A stretch of 64,000 nt of DNA from contig NZ_CP109434.1 of assembly GCF_036227105.1 (NCBI RefSeq), forward strand, positions 1,244,001 to 1,308,000, written 5' to 3'. Within the stretch, counting starts at the first letter, position 1. Each line of letters opens with the position of its first letter. The DNA comes from Amycolatopsis sp. NBC_01488 (GTDB taxonomy: Bacteria > Actinomycetota > Actinomycetes > Mycobacteriales > Pseudonocardiaceae). Under the pieces are notes generated by a model that saw only the letters and a list, made by a program, of their open reading frames with translations, did no database searches and was not told the origin of the DNA. The translations under genes and the position numbers were made by a program. Below, piece by piece: positions 15,397 through 23,113 of the stretch.

Positions 15397-15524
15397 CCGG
15401 AGAGCAGCCCCCGCCCTCCCTGGGGGCCGGCCCCGCCTCCAGCGTATCGGGCCGCTCCGACGAACAGGCGGGAAAGCGCCGCCGCGAGCCGAGCTGTCCA
15501 CAACACCGCGAGGCTGTGGGCAAC
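15397..15524 (-). repeat. Dispersed DnaA-box/hairpin element, copy A
   Basis: Read on the minus strand: TTGCCCACA, 12 bp, TGTGGACAG, 47 bp, TACGCT, then the hairpin GCCCCC/GGGGGC ending CTGCTCTCCGG. It is the most diverged of five copies and fills the gap between two converging genes. See copies B to E. Confidence 0.85.
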
Positions 15525-15533
15525 CCCCGTCGC

Positions 15534-16625
15534 CTACAGCGCCAGCCAGGTCATCCGCTGCCCGTGCGGGGCCGTCCGGGCCAGCGCGTGCGCCTCCGGC
15601 TTGCCGTCCTCCCAGCGCACCACGCCCAGTGTCGCCAGGCCGTTTCCGACCAGATCCGAGCGGCCCGGCAGCACCAGGTCGAGCCCGGCGCCGTAGAACT
15701 CCTCCGAAACCCACCACAGCGGCCGCGAAGCCGCCAGCGAAGCCAGCGCGGAGACGAACGCCGCACGCCGGTCGGCCGGGAAGTACGCCAGCGCGTGGCT
15801 CGTCACCACGACCAGGGGCCCCTCCAGCGACGCAGCCGCCGAAGCGAGGTCGTCGACGCCGTCGCCGGCGATCAACCGTGGCCGGTGCTTCGCCTGCTCG
15901 GCCGCCGCCGTCCTCAGCAACCGGATGCGGTCCGGCTGGTCGGCCCAGACGCACGCCTCCAGCCACGCCAGCTCGTCCTCGTCCGAGAGGTCCACCGGCG
16001 CCCGGTCCAGCCCGGCCCGGTCGAGCAGCGCGAGCTTCTTCGGCAGCTTCGGCGCCACCGCTCCCGGGGCGAGGTCCAGTGCGCAGTGCAGCCCGACCGC
16101 GGCCTTCGCCGGGCCCGCCGTCAGCTGCTCGCCGCCGTCGCACTGGTAGCGGTAGCCGAAGCGGTCCAGGCCCAGCAGGAGTCCCGCGCTGCAGCCGACT
16201 TCCAGCAGGGAAACCTTGCCGCCCGCTTCCTTCGCCGCCCGCGCCACGCCCGGGTACAGCAGAGCCGCCCGCCGGACCTCGTTGGTCTGCGTGTAGCGCG
16301 ACGCAATCAGCGCACGGGCCTTGTCCGCCCGCTCCAGCAGGAACGACCGGAACAGCGGCCAGGTCTCCGAGTCGACGCCGTCGAAGCCGCCCAGCGACGG
16401 GTAGTAGCGCGAGAGCGGGTGGATCGGGTCGGCCTGCACCAGCCGGTGGGCCGTCGCCATCAGCAGGGTCGCGCGCACCTCGCCGTCGCGAGCGGCCGAC
16501 AGCAGGCCCGCGACGTCGTCGTCGGCGGCCGCCTGCAGCGCGAGGTGCTCGTACAGCGGCGAGACCCCGCGGGCTTCGACTTCCGCGAACGTGCGCAGTA
16601 CGTCCTTGATGCGGTCCAGGTCCAT
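15534..16625 (-). CDS. DUF2332 family protein (methyltransferase-like fold)
   Basis: 363 aa. The pattern YEHLALQAAADDDVAGLL, PLFRSFLLERADKARALIASRYTQTNEVRRAALLYPGV and KVSLLEVGCSAGLLLGLDRFGYRY is that of DUF2332. The motif LLEVGCSAGL resembles motif I of SAM-dependent methyltransferases, so a methyltransferase-related function is possible but not shown. Its ATG (16625) lies 7 bp after the stop of the MaoC gene, so the two form an operon with MaoC first. Confidence 0.8.
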   Translation of the reverse strand: MDLDRIKDVLRTFAEVEARGVSPLYEHLALQAAADDDVAGLLSAARDGEVRATLLMATAHRLVQADPIHPLSRYYPSLGGFDGVDSETWPLFRSFLLERADKARALIASRYTQTNEVRRAALLYPGVARAAKEAGGKVSLLEVGCSAGLLLGLDRFGYRYQCDGGEQLTAGPAKAAVGLHCALDLAPGAVAPKLPKKLALLDRAGLDRAPVDLSDEDELAWLEACVWADQPDRIRLLRTAAAEQAKHRPRLIAGDGVDDLASAAASLEGPLVVVTSHALAYFPADRRAAFVSALASLAASRPLWWVSEEFYGAGLDLVLPGRSDLVGNGLATLGVVRWEDGKPEAHALARTAPHGQRMTWLAL

Positions 16626-16632
16626 CAGAGCC

Positions 16633-17136
16633 TCATTCGTGCGGCACCGGCCGGCCCGGCTGCTCCCCGCCCCGAGTCTCCCCGTAGGAGCGCTTCGGCA
16701 CCATCACCTTCCGCCGGAAGGTGCACACGATCAGGCCGTCCTGCTTGTAGCCGCGGGTCTCGACGTACACGACGCCGCGGTCGTCCTTGGACTTCGACGG
16801 CGTCTTGTCCAGCACCTCGGTCTCGCCGTAGATGGTGTCGCCGTGGAAGGTCGGCTTGACGTGCTTGAGGGACTCGACCTCGAGGTTCGCGATGGCCTTG
16901 CCGGAAACGTCGGGCACCGACATGCCCAGCAGCAGCGAATAGACGTAGTTGCCGACCACGACGTTCTTGCCGAAGTCGGTCGTCTCCCCGGCGTAGTGCG
17001 CGTCCAGGTGCAGCGGGTGGTGGTTCATGGTGATCAGGCAGAAGAGGTGGTCGTCGTACTCGGTGACCGTTTTGCCCGGCCAGTGCTTGTAGACCGCACC
17101 GACCTCGAACTCCTCGTAGTACCGACCGAACTGCAC
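16633..17136 (-). CDS. MaoC family dehydratase
   Basis: 167 aa with a hot-dog fold. YYEEFEVGAVYKHWPGKTVTEYDDHLFCLITMNHHPLHLDAHYA carries the Asp and His region of the R-hydratase/MaoC active site. NYVYSLLLGMSVPDVSGKAIANLEVESLKHVKPTFHGDTIYGETEVL is the second conserved half. It probably hydrates or dehydrates a CoA thioester, such as a mesaconyl- or enoyl-CoA. The GTG at 17136 is fixed by an AGGAG site 7 bp upstream; the much longer open frame to 17427 is not coding, because it runs antisense through the corA leader. Confidence 0.85.
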   Translation of the reverse strand: MQFGRYYEEFEVGAVYKHWPGKTVTEYDDHLFCLITMNHHPLHLDAHYAGETTDFGKNVVVGNYVYSLLLGMSVPDVSGKAIANLEVESLKHVKPTFHGDTIYGETEVLDKTPSKSKDDRGVVYVETRGYKQDGLIVCTFRRKVMVPKRSYGETRGGEQPGRPVPHE

Positions 17137-17199
17137 TCGTCTTCTCCTGTTCAGGTAACGCGGCGTGAGGCTGGTACGACACGCATCCGTAGTGAGGAG

Positions 17200-17444
17200 T
17201 ACCCTCAACCATTGGTTCTCGCGCGTCAACGCGAGCCCCACCACTCTGCACCCGGCCCGAAGGAGGTGAGGAACCCCGATGAGTAGTGGCGATAGTCCGC
17301 TCCCTAGTACTCCCAGCGTTCCCACCTCACGGGTCGTCTCCAGGTAGGCCTTTCTCTTCCCGGGAACGCTGGTGTCGCCGGGCGGACGCGTTCCGCCCTG
17401 GTCAGTCGTCTCGCACGACCAACGCACGACGCCCAGGAGATCCC
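17200..17444 (+). promoter_or_regulatory. corA 5' leader with attenuator-like stem
   Basis: A TACCCT -10-like hexamer lies at 17200-17205. About 230 nt of leader follow before corA. CCAGCGTTCCC (17313-17323) pairs perfectly with GGGAACGCTGG (17362-17372), an 11-bp stem. Its 5' arm is inside the leader peptide reading frame and its loop holds the leader stop codon. CCTCAC (17325-17330) can also pair with GTGAGG (17266-17271) beside the leader's ribosome site. Ribosome position on the leader could therefore choose between structures. No M-box match was seen. Confidence 0.5.
17279..17347 (+). CDS. Leader peptide upstream of corA (22 aa)
   Basis: A short frame starting ATG AGT AGT GGC with a near-ideal ribosome site AAGGAGGTGA 9 bp upstream, and ending at TAG 17345. 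It encodes 22 residues with prolines at positions 7, 9, 12 and 15 (SPLPSTPSVP). Codons 12-15 form part of the 5' arm of the stem at 17313-17323. Proline-rich leader peptides control Mg2+ transporter genes such as mgtA in enterobacteria by sensing Mg2+- or proline-dependent translation speed. A similar role here is an inference from position and composition. Confidence 0.5.
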   Translation: MSSGDSPLPSTPSVPTSRVVSR

Positions 17445-18527
17445 ATGCCTGCCATTCCCTCGCTCGGCGGCCTTCGCGGCCGCGGCAACAAGGGCGCCGT
17501 CCCCGTCCGCCCGGTCCCGGTGCCGCTGTCCGCGTACGTCGTGGACTGCGCGGTGTACGTCGCGGGCGAGCGCCTGCCCGGCCGCTGGACGCACGTCGAA
17601 GCGATCAAAGAGGTCCGGAAGCGCCACGAGGGCTTCGTCTGGATCGGCCTGCACGAGCCGGACTCCCAGCAGATCCAGGGCATCGCGGAGACGTTCGGGC
17701 TGCACGAGCTGGCCGTCGAAGACGCGCTCGAAGCGCACCAGCGGCCGAAGTTGGAGCGCTACGACGACACGCTCTTCCTCGTGGTCAAGACCGTCCGGTA
17801 CGTCGAACACGAGTCACCCACCACGGCGAACGAGATCGTCGAGACCGGCGAGCTGATGGTGTTCCTCGGCCGGGACTTCGTGATCACCGTCCGCCACGGG
17901 AACCACTCGGGCCTGGCACGCCTGCGCCGCGAGCTCGACGAGGATCCGGAGCGGCTGAAGCTCGGCCCGTCCGCGGTCGTGCACGCGATCGCCGACCACG
18001 TCGTCGACCACTACCTCGACGTCACGGGCCGCATCGAGAACGACATCGACGTCATGGAGGCGCAGGTCTTCGCGCCCCGCTCGCAGATCAGCGCCGAGCA
18101 GATCTACCTGATGAAGCGGGAGGTCCTCGAGCTGCGCCGGGCGGTGATGCCGCTCGCCACGCCGGTCCAGCGCCTGGCCGAGGGCTACACGCGGCTGGTG
18201 CCCGACGAGGTCCGCTCCTACTTCCGCGACGTCGCCGACCACCTCACGACCGTGTCCGAGCGGGTCGCGGCGTTCGACGAACTGCTGTCCACCCTGGTCG
18301 ACGCGACCGTCGCGAAGATCTCCCTGCAGCAGAACACCGACATGCGCAAGATCACGTCGTGGGCGGCGATCATCACCATTCCGACGATGATCGCGGGCAT
18401 CTACGGGATGAACTTCGACTACATGCCCGAGCTGCACTGGAAGTTCGGGTACCCGCTGGTGATCACCGTGATCCTGGCGATCTGCCTGTTGCTGTACCGA
18501 ATATTCCGGAAGAACGGCTGGCTCTAG
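17445..18527 (+). CDS. corA: CorA magnesium/cobalt transporter
   Basis: 360 aa. A large cytoplasmic funnel domain (HVEAIKEVRKRHEGFVWIGLHEPD, AVEDALEAHQRPKLERYDD, HGNHSGLARLRREL) is followed by two C-terminal membrane helices. The first ends in the selectivity motif YGMNF (IYGMNFDYMPEL). This is a complete CorA, a pentameric Mg2+/Co2+ channel. The ATG at 17445 has an AGGAG site; the open frame further upstream overlaps the leader peptide in another frame. A 38-aa membrane protein follows after 28 bp. In M. tuberculosis corA sits next to sugC; here the two are 11 kb apart. Confidence 0.93.
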   Translation: MPAIPSLGGLRGRGNKGAVPVRPVPVPLSAYVVDCAVYVAGERLPGRWTHVEAIKEVRKRHEGFVWIGLHEPDSQQIQGIAETFGLHELAVEDALEAHQRPKLERYDDTLFLVVKTVRYVEHESPTTANEIVETGELMVFLGRDFVITVRHGNHSGLARLRRELDEDPERLKLGPSAVVHAIADHVVDHYLDVTGRIENDIDVMEAQVFAPRSQISAEQIYLMKREVLELRRAVMPLATPVQRLAEGYTRLVPDEVRSYFRDVADHLTTVSERVAAFDELLSTLVDATVAKISLQQNTDMRKITSWAAIITIPTMIAGIYGMNFDYMPELHWKFGYPLVITVILAICLLLYRIFRKNGWL

Positions 18528-18555
18528 TCCCCTCTTCCCCATCGGAGTGTTCGCC

Positions 18556-18672
18556 ATGTCCCGCATGCTGTCCAACCTCAAGTTCTGGGCGCTCGCGCTC
18601 AGCCTCGTCTGGATCTTCGTCATCACTTTCGTCATCGTCGCCGACCCCGGGTTCGCGCACGGCATGAAGTAG
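18556..18672 (+). CDS. 38-aa single-span membrane protein downstream of corA
   Basis: A small gene: MSRMLSNLKFWALALSLVWI, then FVITFVIVADPGFAHGMK. There is a short basic N-terminus, one long hydrophobic helix (about residues 9-28) and a short tail with a His. A CGGAGTG ribosome site precedes the ATG, which is 28 bp after the corA stop, so co-transcription is likely. I do not recognise a family. By analogy with small proteins that modulate Mg2+ transporters in enterobacteria it might bind CorA; this is only an inference from its position. Confidence 0.6.
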   Translation: MSRMLSNLKFWALALSLVWIFVITFVIVADPGFAHGMK

Positions 18673-18697
18673 GACCGAGGCGTCGTACCCTGGGTGC

Positions 18698-19348
18698 GTG
18701 CCGAAAGCGCTGGTGGTCTCCGACGAGGTCGACGAGCGGCTGTGGACCGACGCGGTCCGCGCCGTCTCCGTCGACCTCGTCATCGGCGCCGGCGACCTCC
18801 CCTACGACTACCTCGCGTTCCTGGCCAGCGCGCTCGACGCGCCGTGCGTGTTCGTGCCCGGCAACCACGACCCGGACCTGAGCGGCTACACGCGCTACGG
18901 CGGGCTGTCCATGAAGGACGGTTTCCCCACGGTCTGGCCGGGCCCGGCGGGCGGCATCAACGCCGACGGCCGGGTCGTCGACGTCGCCGGGTTCCGGTTC
19001 GCCGGGCTCGGCGGCTCGATCCGCTACAACGACGGCCCGAACCAGTGGACGCAGCGCCAGCAGGCGCGCCGGGCCCGCCGCCTGGTGCGGCGCGCGCGGT
19101 GGCGGCGGCGGCGCGACGGCCGTGACGTCGACGTCCTGCTGACGCACTCGCCGCCGCTGGACCTCGGCGACCGGGCGGACCCGCCGCACCGCGGGTTCGC
19201 GTGCCTGCACCGGACGATCGAGGTGCTGCGCCCGAAGTGGTTGCTGCACGGGCACATCCACCCCCACGGCGAGCCGGTGCCGGACCGGGTCGTCGGCGAA
19301 ACCCGGATCCGCAACGTGGTGGGTCACCGGATCATGGAGTTCTCATGA
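18698..19348 (+). CDS. Metallophosphoesterase (calcineurin-like)
   Basis: 216 aa. Metal-binding motifs appear as GAGDLPYDY, VPGNHDPD, LLTHSPPLD and LLHGHIHPHG, the GD/GNHD/H/GHxH set of calcineurin-like phosphoesterases; the usual first DxH is replaced by ALVVSDEVDE, so the first site is atypical. The GTG at 18698 follows TACCCT by 6 bp, so the mRNA is probably leaderless. The stop overlaps the start of the ParB-like gene by 4 bp (ATGA), which implies coupled translation. The substrate may be a nucleotide or nucleic acid, given its partner, but this is unproven. Confidence 0.82.
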   Translation: MPKALVVSDEVDERLWTDAVRAVSVDLVIGAGDLPYDYLAFLASALDAPCVFVPGNHDPDLSGYTRYGGLSMKDGFPTVWPGPAGGINADGRVVDVAGFRFAGLGGSIRYNDGPNQWTQRQQARRARRLVRRARWRRRRDGRDVDVLLTHSPPLDLGDRADPPHRGFACLHRTIEVLRPKWLLHGHIHPHGEPVPDRVVGETRIRNVVGHRIMEFS

Positions 19349-20184
19349 AAGAGACGGGGTTCCCCCGCGCCGACGCGGAGAACGACTTCCTCCGCGCGCG
19401 CCGGGGCCAGGTGCTCTCGCGGCTTTCGACGTGGCTGCGCCGCGAGCCCGACGACGTCAACATCATGCTGCCGTTCCACGAGGTGGTGGAGGCGCTCGGC
19501 TACCTCGGCGAGCACCGGATCGGGCTGCGGGTGATCAAGCTGGACTCGATCGCCGGCACGGTCGACCGCAGCCGCGACTTCGACCGCCGCTTCCGCCCGA
19601 CGTCGGCCCGGGTCCGCGAACGCTGGGAGCGCCTGGCGCTGGCCGCGCGCCGGGGCGAGGAGATCCCGCCGATCGAGGTGTACCGCGTCGGCGAACTGCA
19701 CTTCATCATCGACGGCCACCACCGCGTGTCGGTCGCGCTCGCGCAGGGACTGTCCACAATAGAGGCGTTCGTGACGGTCGTGCGGACCAAGCTGGACCCG
19801 AGCGGCATCCGCCACCGCGGCGACCTGATCGTCAAGGACTACCGGCGGCTGTTCCTGGAGCGAGTGCCGCTGACGGGCCACGCGCGGGCGTCGGTGATCG
19901 TGTCGGACCCGTGGGACTACGCGAGGCTGGGCGAGCACGTGGAGGCGTGGGGTTTCCGGCTGATGCAGGACGAGGGCAAGTTCTGCGACCGGGCGAGCGT
20001 GGCGCAGCGGTGGTTCGACGAGGAGTTCGTGCCGGTGGTGGGCATGCTGCGGCAGGCGGGGATGGTGGGCGACCGGACGGACGCCGAGGCGTACATGTGG
20101 GTGGCGGCGGAGCGGTACCGGCTGATCCGGACCCACCGGTGGGACGACGAGGTCATCGAAACGCTCCGCTCCCGCCGGCACTGA
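19345..20184 (+). CDS. ParB N-terminal-like domain protein
   Basis: 279 aa. The centre (IPPIEVYRVGELHFIIDGHHRVSVALAQGLSTIEAFVTVV) is a ParB/sulfiredoxin-type domain with the GHHR motif in place of GERR. This domain binds CTP or ATP in related proteins. No helix-turn-helix of a true ParB is present, so it is unlikely to be the chromosome-partition protein. The C-terminal half (DPWDYARLGEHVEAWGFRLMQDEG... RYRLIRTHRWDDEVI) is helical and not recognised. Translation is coupled to the metallophosphoesterase by an ATGA overlap. Confidence 0.72.
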   Translation: MKETGFPRADAENDFLRARRGQVLSRLSTWLRREPDDVNIMLPFHEVVEALGYLGEHRIGLRVIKLDSIAGTVDRSRDFDRRFRPTSARVRERWERLALAARRGEEIPPIEVYRVGELHFIIDGHHRVSVALAQGLSTIEAFVTVVRTKLDPSGIRHRGDLIVKDYRRLFLERVPLTGHARASVIVSDPWDYARLGEHVEAWGFRLMQDEGKFCDRASVAQRWFDEEFVPVVGMLRQAGMVGDRTDAEAYMWVAAERYRLIRTHRWDDEVIETLRSRRH

Positions 20185-20188
20185 AACG

Positions 20189-20935
20189 CTAGAAGCCCAG
20201 CCCCGGCGTCAACGCCAAGTCCCGCACCTGGGCCAGCGTCAACGTCGGCTCCGGACGCTGCGCCGGCAGCCGAACGTCCTTCTGCGCCAGTACCCCGCTG
20301 TTGTTCGCCGAGAACTGCACGAACACGTCCGGGGCCGCCAGCGCCACGCGGTGGGTCACGACCTCGCCCGAGCGCAACGTCGACAGCCACAGCTGCCCTT
20401 GGGGCGTCGGCTCCGAGCGGCACACGACCTCTTCCGGTGTGCCGCCGCACGGCGGGCCGCCCGCGTTGCCGGTCGGCAGGACCAGGACGTACACCGAGCC
20501 CGATCCCCGCGCGTCGGTCACCCGGACCCCCAGGTGGAACAACGCTTCCCGGGGCGCGGCCCCGGCCGGGTCGGCGATCAGGTGGAACGGGTCCGCCGGC
20601 GGGGTCTCCCCCGGGCTGGTCAACCGCGAGATCCGCGCCCGCGGGTCGAGCATCGACCGGACGGCGTTGCCGATGAGGCAGCTCAGCCGGTCGGTGATCT
20701 GCGCGCGAGTGCCGGAAGCCGAGGGGCACGGCGCGCTCGCGACCTCGCCGCGGTGCGGCAGCACCACCACCGCCAGCCCCAGCGCGAGCACGACCACGAA
20801 CAGCGCCACCGCCCCGGTGAGCAGGTACCGGCGGCGGGAAAGGCGGGCCGCCGAAAGGACCTCTTCACCGGTCAGCCCCAGCGGGGGCTCGCCCTCGGTC
20901 ACGTAGGCCGTCAAGGCGGCTCGGACGTCCTCCAT
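20189..20935 (-). CDS. Putative membrane anti-sigma-like protein
   Basis: 248 aa. Residues 1-35 are cytoplasmic, residues 37-59 a single hydrophobic helix (YLLTGAVALFVVVLALGLAVVVL), and the rest is outside with four cysteines. It starts at an ATG overlapping the sigma factor stop by one base (TGATG), the usual arrangement for a sigma factor and its membrane-bound regulator. No zinc anti-sigma motif is present in the short cytoplasmic part, so the anti-sigma role is inferred from position and topology only. Confidence 0.6.
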   Translation of the reverse strand: MEDVRAALTAYVTEGEPPLGLTGEEVLSAARLSRRRYLLTGAVALFVVVLALGLAVVVLPHRGEVASAPCPSASGTRAQITDRLSCLIGNAVRSMLDPRARISRLTSPGETPPADPFHLIADPAGAAPREALFHLGVRVTDARGSGSVYVLVLPTGNAGGPPCGGTPEEVVCRSEPTPQGQLWLSTLRSGEVVTHRVALAAPDVFVQFSANNSGVLAQKDVRLPAQRPEPTLTLAQVRDLALTPGLGF

Positions 20936-21423
20936 CACCACTCCTCCGTCGTCGGCGCGGGCAGGGCCGCGCGCAGGGCTTCGACCCCGCGAGCCGTCTG
21001 GGACTTGACCGTGCCTTCGGCGATGCCGAGCAGCGACGCGACCTCCGTCACCGGGAGGTCTTCGAGGAACCGGAGCACGACCATCGCGCGCTGCCGGGGG
21101 GTCAACCCGGAAAGAGCGCGCTCGACGTCGAGGCGCAGGGGCGTGTCCCGGCCGGGTGGTGACTCCCCCTCCGGCAGGACAGCCGTCACGTATTCGTGCC
21201 CGGACTTCCGGCGCCCGGTGAGGAAGAGGTTCAGCAGGATGCGGCGCGCGTAGGCGTCGACGGTGTCGGGGCGGACGCGCCGCCAGCGCCGGTACAGCTG
21301 CACGAACATGGCCTGGACCAGGTCCTCGGCCGCGTACCAGTCACCGCAGAGTGCGAACGCGACGCGCCGGAAGCGCTGCACGCGCGCCGCGAAGTACTCG
21401 CTGAAATCGAGGTCTCTGGACAC
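20935..21423 (-). CDS. ECF sigma factor (SigE70-type)
   Basis: 162 aa. Region 2 is LCGDWYAAEDLVQAMFVQLYRRWRRV...AYARRILLNLFLTGRRK; region 4 is LTPRQRAMVVLRFLEDLPVTEVASLLGIAEGTVKSQTARGVEALRA, a helix-turn-helix that reads the -35 element. The short length and DLVQ motif fit the SigE70 group of actinomycete ECF sigmas. The GTG at 21423 has GAAGGAGGG upstream. Its product should direct RNA polymerase to a small regulon, probably including its own promoter, under control of the co-translated membrane protein. Confidence 0.88.
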   Translation of the reverse strand: MSRDLDFSEYFAARVQRFRRVAFALCGDWYAAEDLVQAMFVQLYRRWRRVRPDTVDAYARRILLNLFLTGRRKSGHEYVTAVLPEGESPPGRDTPLRLDVERALSGLTPRQRAMVVLRFLEDLPVTEVASLLGIAEGTVKSQTARGVEALRAALPAPTTEEW

Positions 21424-21494
21424 CCCACCCGGCCCTCCTTCGCACGTTCTCAGTCTTACTAGTGCGCGGAGGGCCGGGAAGGTTCAAGCGGACG

Positions 21495-22994
21495 TCACAT
21501 GTGCACGGCGCCGGGAGCGGCTTCGCCCTTCGGGACGCCCGGGCGCAGCAGCAGGCCGCTGAGCACCGCGCCGACCGCGAAGATCACCGCGGCCCAGGTG
21601 AACGCCGTCGTGTAGCTCTCGATCGCCGCTTCGGCCGCCAGTTGCGGGGTGGGGACCTTGCCCGCCAGGTAGGACGTCGCCGCGTTGCCGGCCAGCGTCG
21701 ACAGCAGCGCCGTGCCGATCGAGCCGCCGACCTGCTGCATCGTGTTGACCGCGGCCGACGCGACCCCCGCGTCGTGCGCCTCGACGCCGAACGTCGCGAC
21801 GCTCATCGCCGGCGCCATCGCCAGGCCGATGCCGAAGCCCATCACCAGCAGCGGGCCGAGCACGCCGGACGCGTACGTGCTGTCGAGGCCGATGCCGCTC
21901 AGCCAGAACAGGCCGACCGCCGCGATCGCCATGCCGGTCGGGACCAGCGGACGCGGGCCGAAGCGGGGCAGCAACACGGCCGTCGCCGTCGTCGCGGACA
22001 GCATCAGCGTCGCGACCATCGGGAGGAAGCCGACGCCGCTCTCGATCGGGGTGAAGCGAAGGTTCTGCTGCACGTAGAACGTCAGGAACAGGAAGATCGC
22101 GAACATGCCGATGGCCAGCAGGAACATCGCCAGGTACGAGCCGCCGCGGTTGCGGTCCAGCAGCACGCGCAGCGGGAGCAGCGGGTGCGAGACGCGCTGT
22201 TGCAGCCACACGAACACGCCCAGCAGCACGACGCCGGCCGTGAGGAAGCCCCACACCGACACCGACGACCACGAGTCCGACTCGGCGTTCGCGAAGCCGT
22301 AGACCAGCGCGAACAGACCGGCCGACGCGGCGACCGTGCCCGGCAGGTCGAGCTTCGGCCGCGGGCCGGCGTCACGCTGGTTGCGCAGCAGGACCGAGCT
22401 GCCGACGAACGCGGCGACGGCGAAGATGATGTTCACGAACATGCACCAGCGCCAGTCGAGGTACTCGGTGAGCACCCCGCCGAGCAGCAGCCCGACCGCC
22501 GCGCCGCCACCGCCGATGGCGCCGAACACGCCGAACGCGCGGGCGCGTTCCTTCGGGTCGGTGAAGGTCGTGGTGAGCAGCGAAAGTGCGGCCGGCGCGA
22601 GCAGCGCGCCGAACACCCCCTGGGCCGCACGGGCGATCAGCAGCATTTCGATGTTGCTCGCCGCGCCGCCGAGAGCGGAGACGGCGGCGAAGCCGGCCAG
22701 GCCGACGAGCAGCGTGTTCTTGCGGCCGAAGAGGTCGGCGAGGCGGCCGCCGAGCAGCAGCAGGCTGCCGAACGCGAGCGCGTACGCCGTGACGACCCAC
22801 TGGCGGGCGTCGTTGGAAAAGCCCAGGTCGACCTGGGCGGACGGCAGCGCGATGTTCACGACGGTCGCGTCCAGCACCACCATCAGCTGCGCCAGGCCGA
22901 TCATCACCAGGATCAGCCACCGTCTGGCGTGGTTCGGGTTGTCGTCGGCGCGCGCGTCCCCCGGCGGCGCGACGGCGAGCGTGGATTCGGACAT
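21495..22994 (-). CDS. MFS multidrug exporter, DHA2 (14-helix) family
   Basis: 499 aa with about 14 hydrophobic segments. The signatures LDATVVNIALPSAQVDLG (helix 1), WVVTAYALAFGSLLLLGGRLADLFGRKN (helix 2 and loop A), and ALLAPAALSLLTTTF with the antiporter motif C region mark the DHA2 drug:H+ antiporters. It probably exports lipophilic drugs or a metabolite. The ATG at 22994 has GAGGGG upstream. It is divergent from a TetR gene whose product probably represses it. Confidence 0.88.
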   Translation of the reverse strand: MSESTLAVAPPGDARADDNPNHARRWLILVMIGLAQLMVVLDATVVNIALPSAQVDLGFSNDARQWVVTAYALAFGSLLLLGGRLADLFGRKNTLLVGLAGFAAVSALGGAASNIEMLLIARAAQGVFGALLAPAALSLLTTTFTDPKERARAFGVFGAIGGGGAAVGLLLGGVLTEYLDWRWCMFVNIIFAVAAFVGSSVLLRNQRDAGPRPKLDLPGTVAASAGLFALVYGFANAESDSWSSVSVWGFLTAGVVLLGVFVWLQQRVSHPLLPLRVLLDRNRGGSYLAMFLLAIGMFAIFLFLTFYVQQNLRFTPIESGVGFLPMVATLMLSATTATAVLLPRFGPRPLVPTGMAIAAVGLFWLSGIGLDSTYASGVLGPLLVMGFGIGLAMAPAMSVATFGVEAHDAGVASAAVNTMQQVGGSIGTALLSTLAGNAATSYLAGKVPTPQLAAEAAIESYTTAFTWAAVIFAVGAVLSGLLLRPGVPKGEAAPGAVHM

Positions 22995-23100
22995 GGGTGT
23001 CCCCTCACTGCGAGTGATCAAGACAGTATGTGGAGTAGGTATCTCCCCTTACGCGACCCAAGGTACACAAGAACCGGAGAAGGTGCCTCTACTTGATTGG

Positions 23101-23106
23101 TAGACT
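23101..23106 (+). promoter_or_regulatory. -10 box TAGACT of leaderless tetR
   Basis: TAGACT ends 7 bp before the ATG at 23114 and no ribosome site is visible. The 119-bp gap to the divergent MFS gene also holds related sequences such as GGAGTAGGTATCTCC that could be operator half-sites. The same TAGACT hexamer is found in the dispersed elements, supporting its reading there as a promoter element. Confidence 0.5.
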
Positions 23107-23113
23107 GGGACGC

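Noticed and set aside
17137-17444. Mg2+ riboswitch (M-box) ahead of corA
   Set aside because: The leader is short and shows one long-range stem and a short reading frame; I could not find the multi-helix M-box core.
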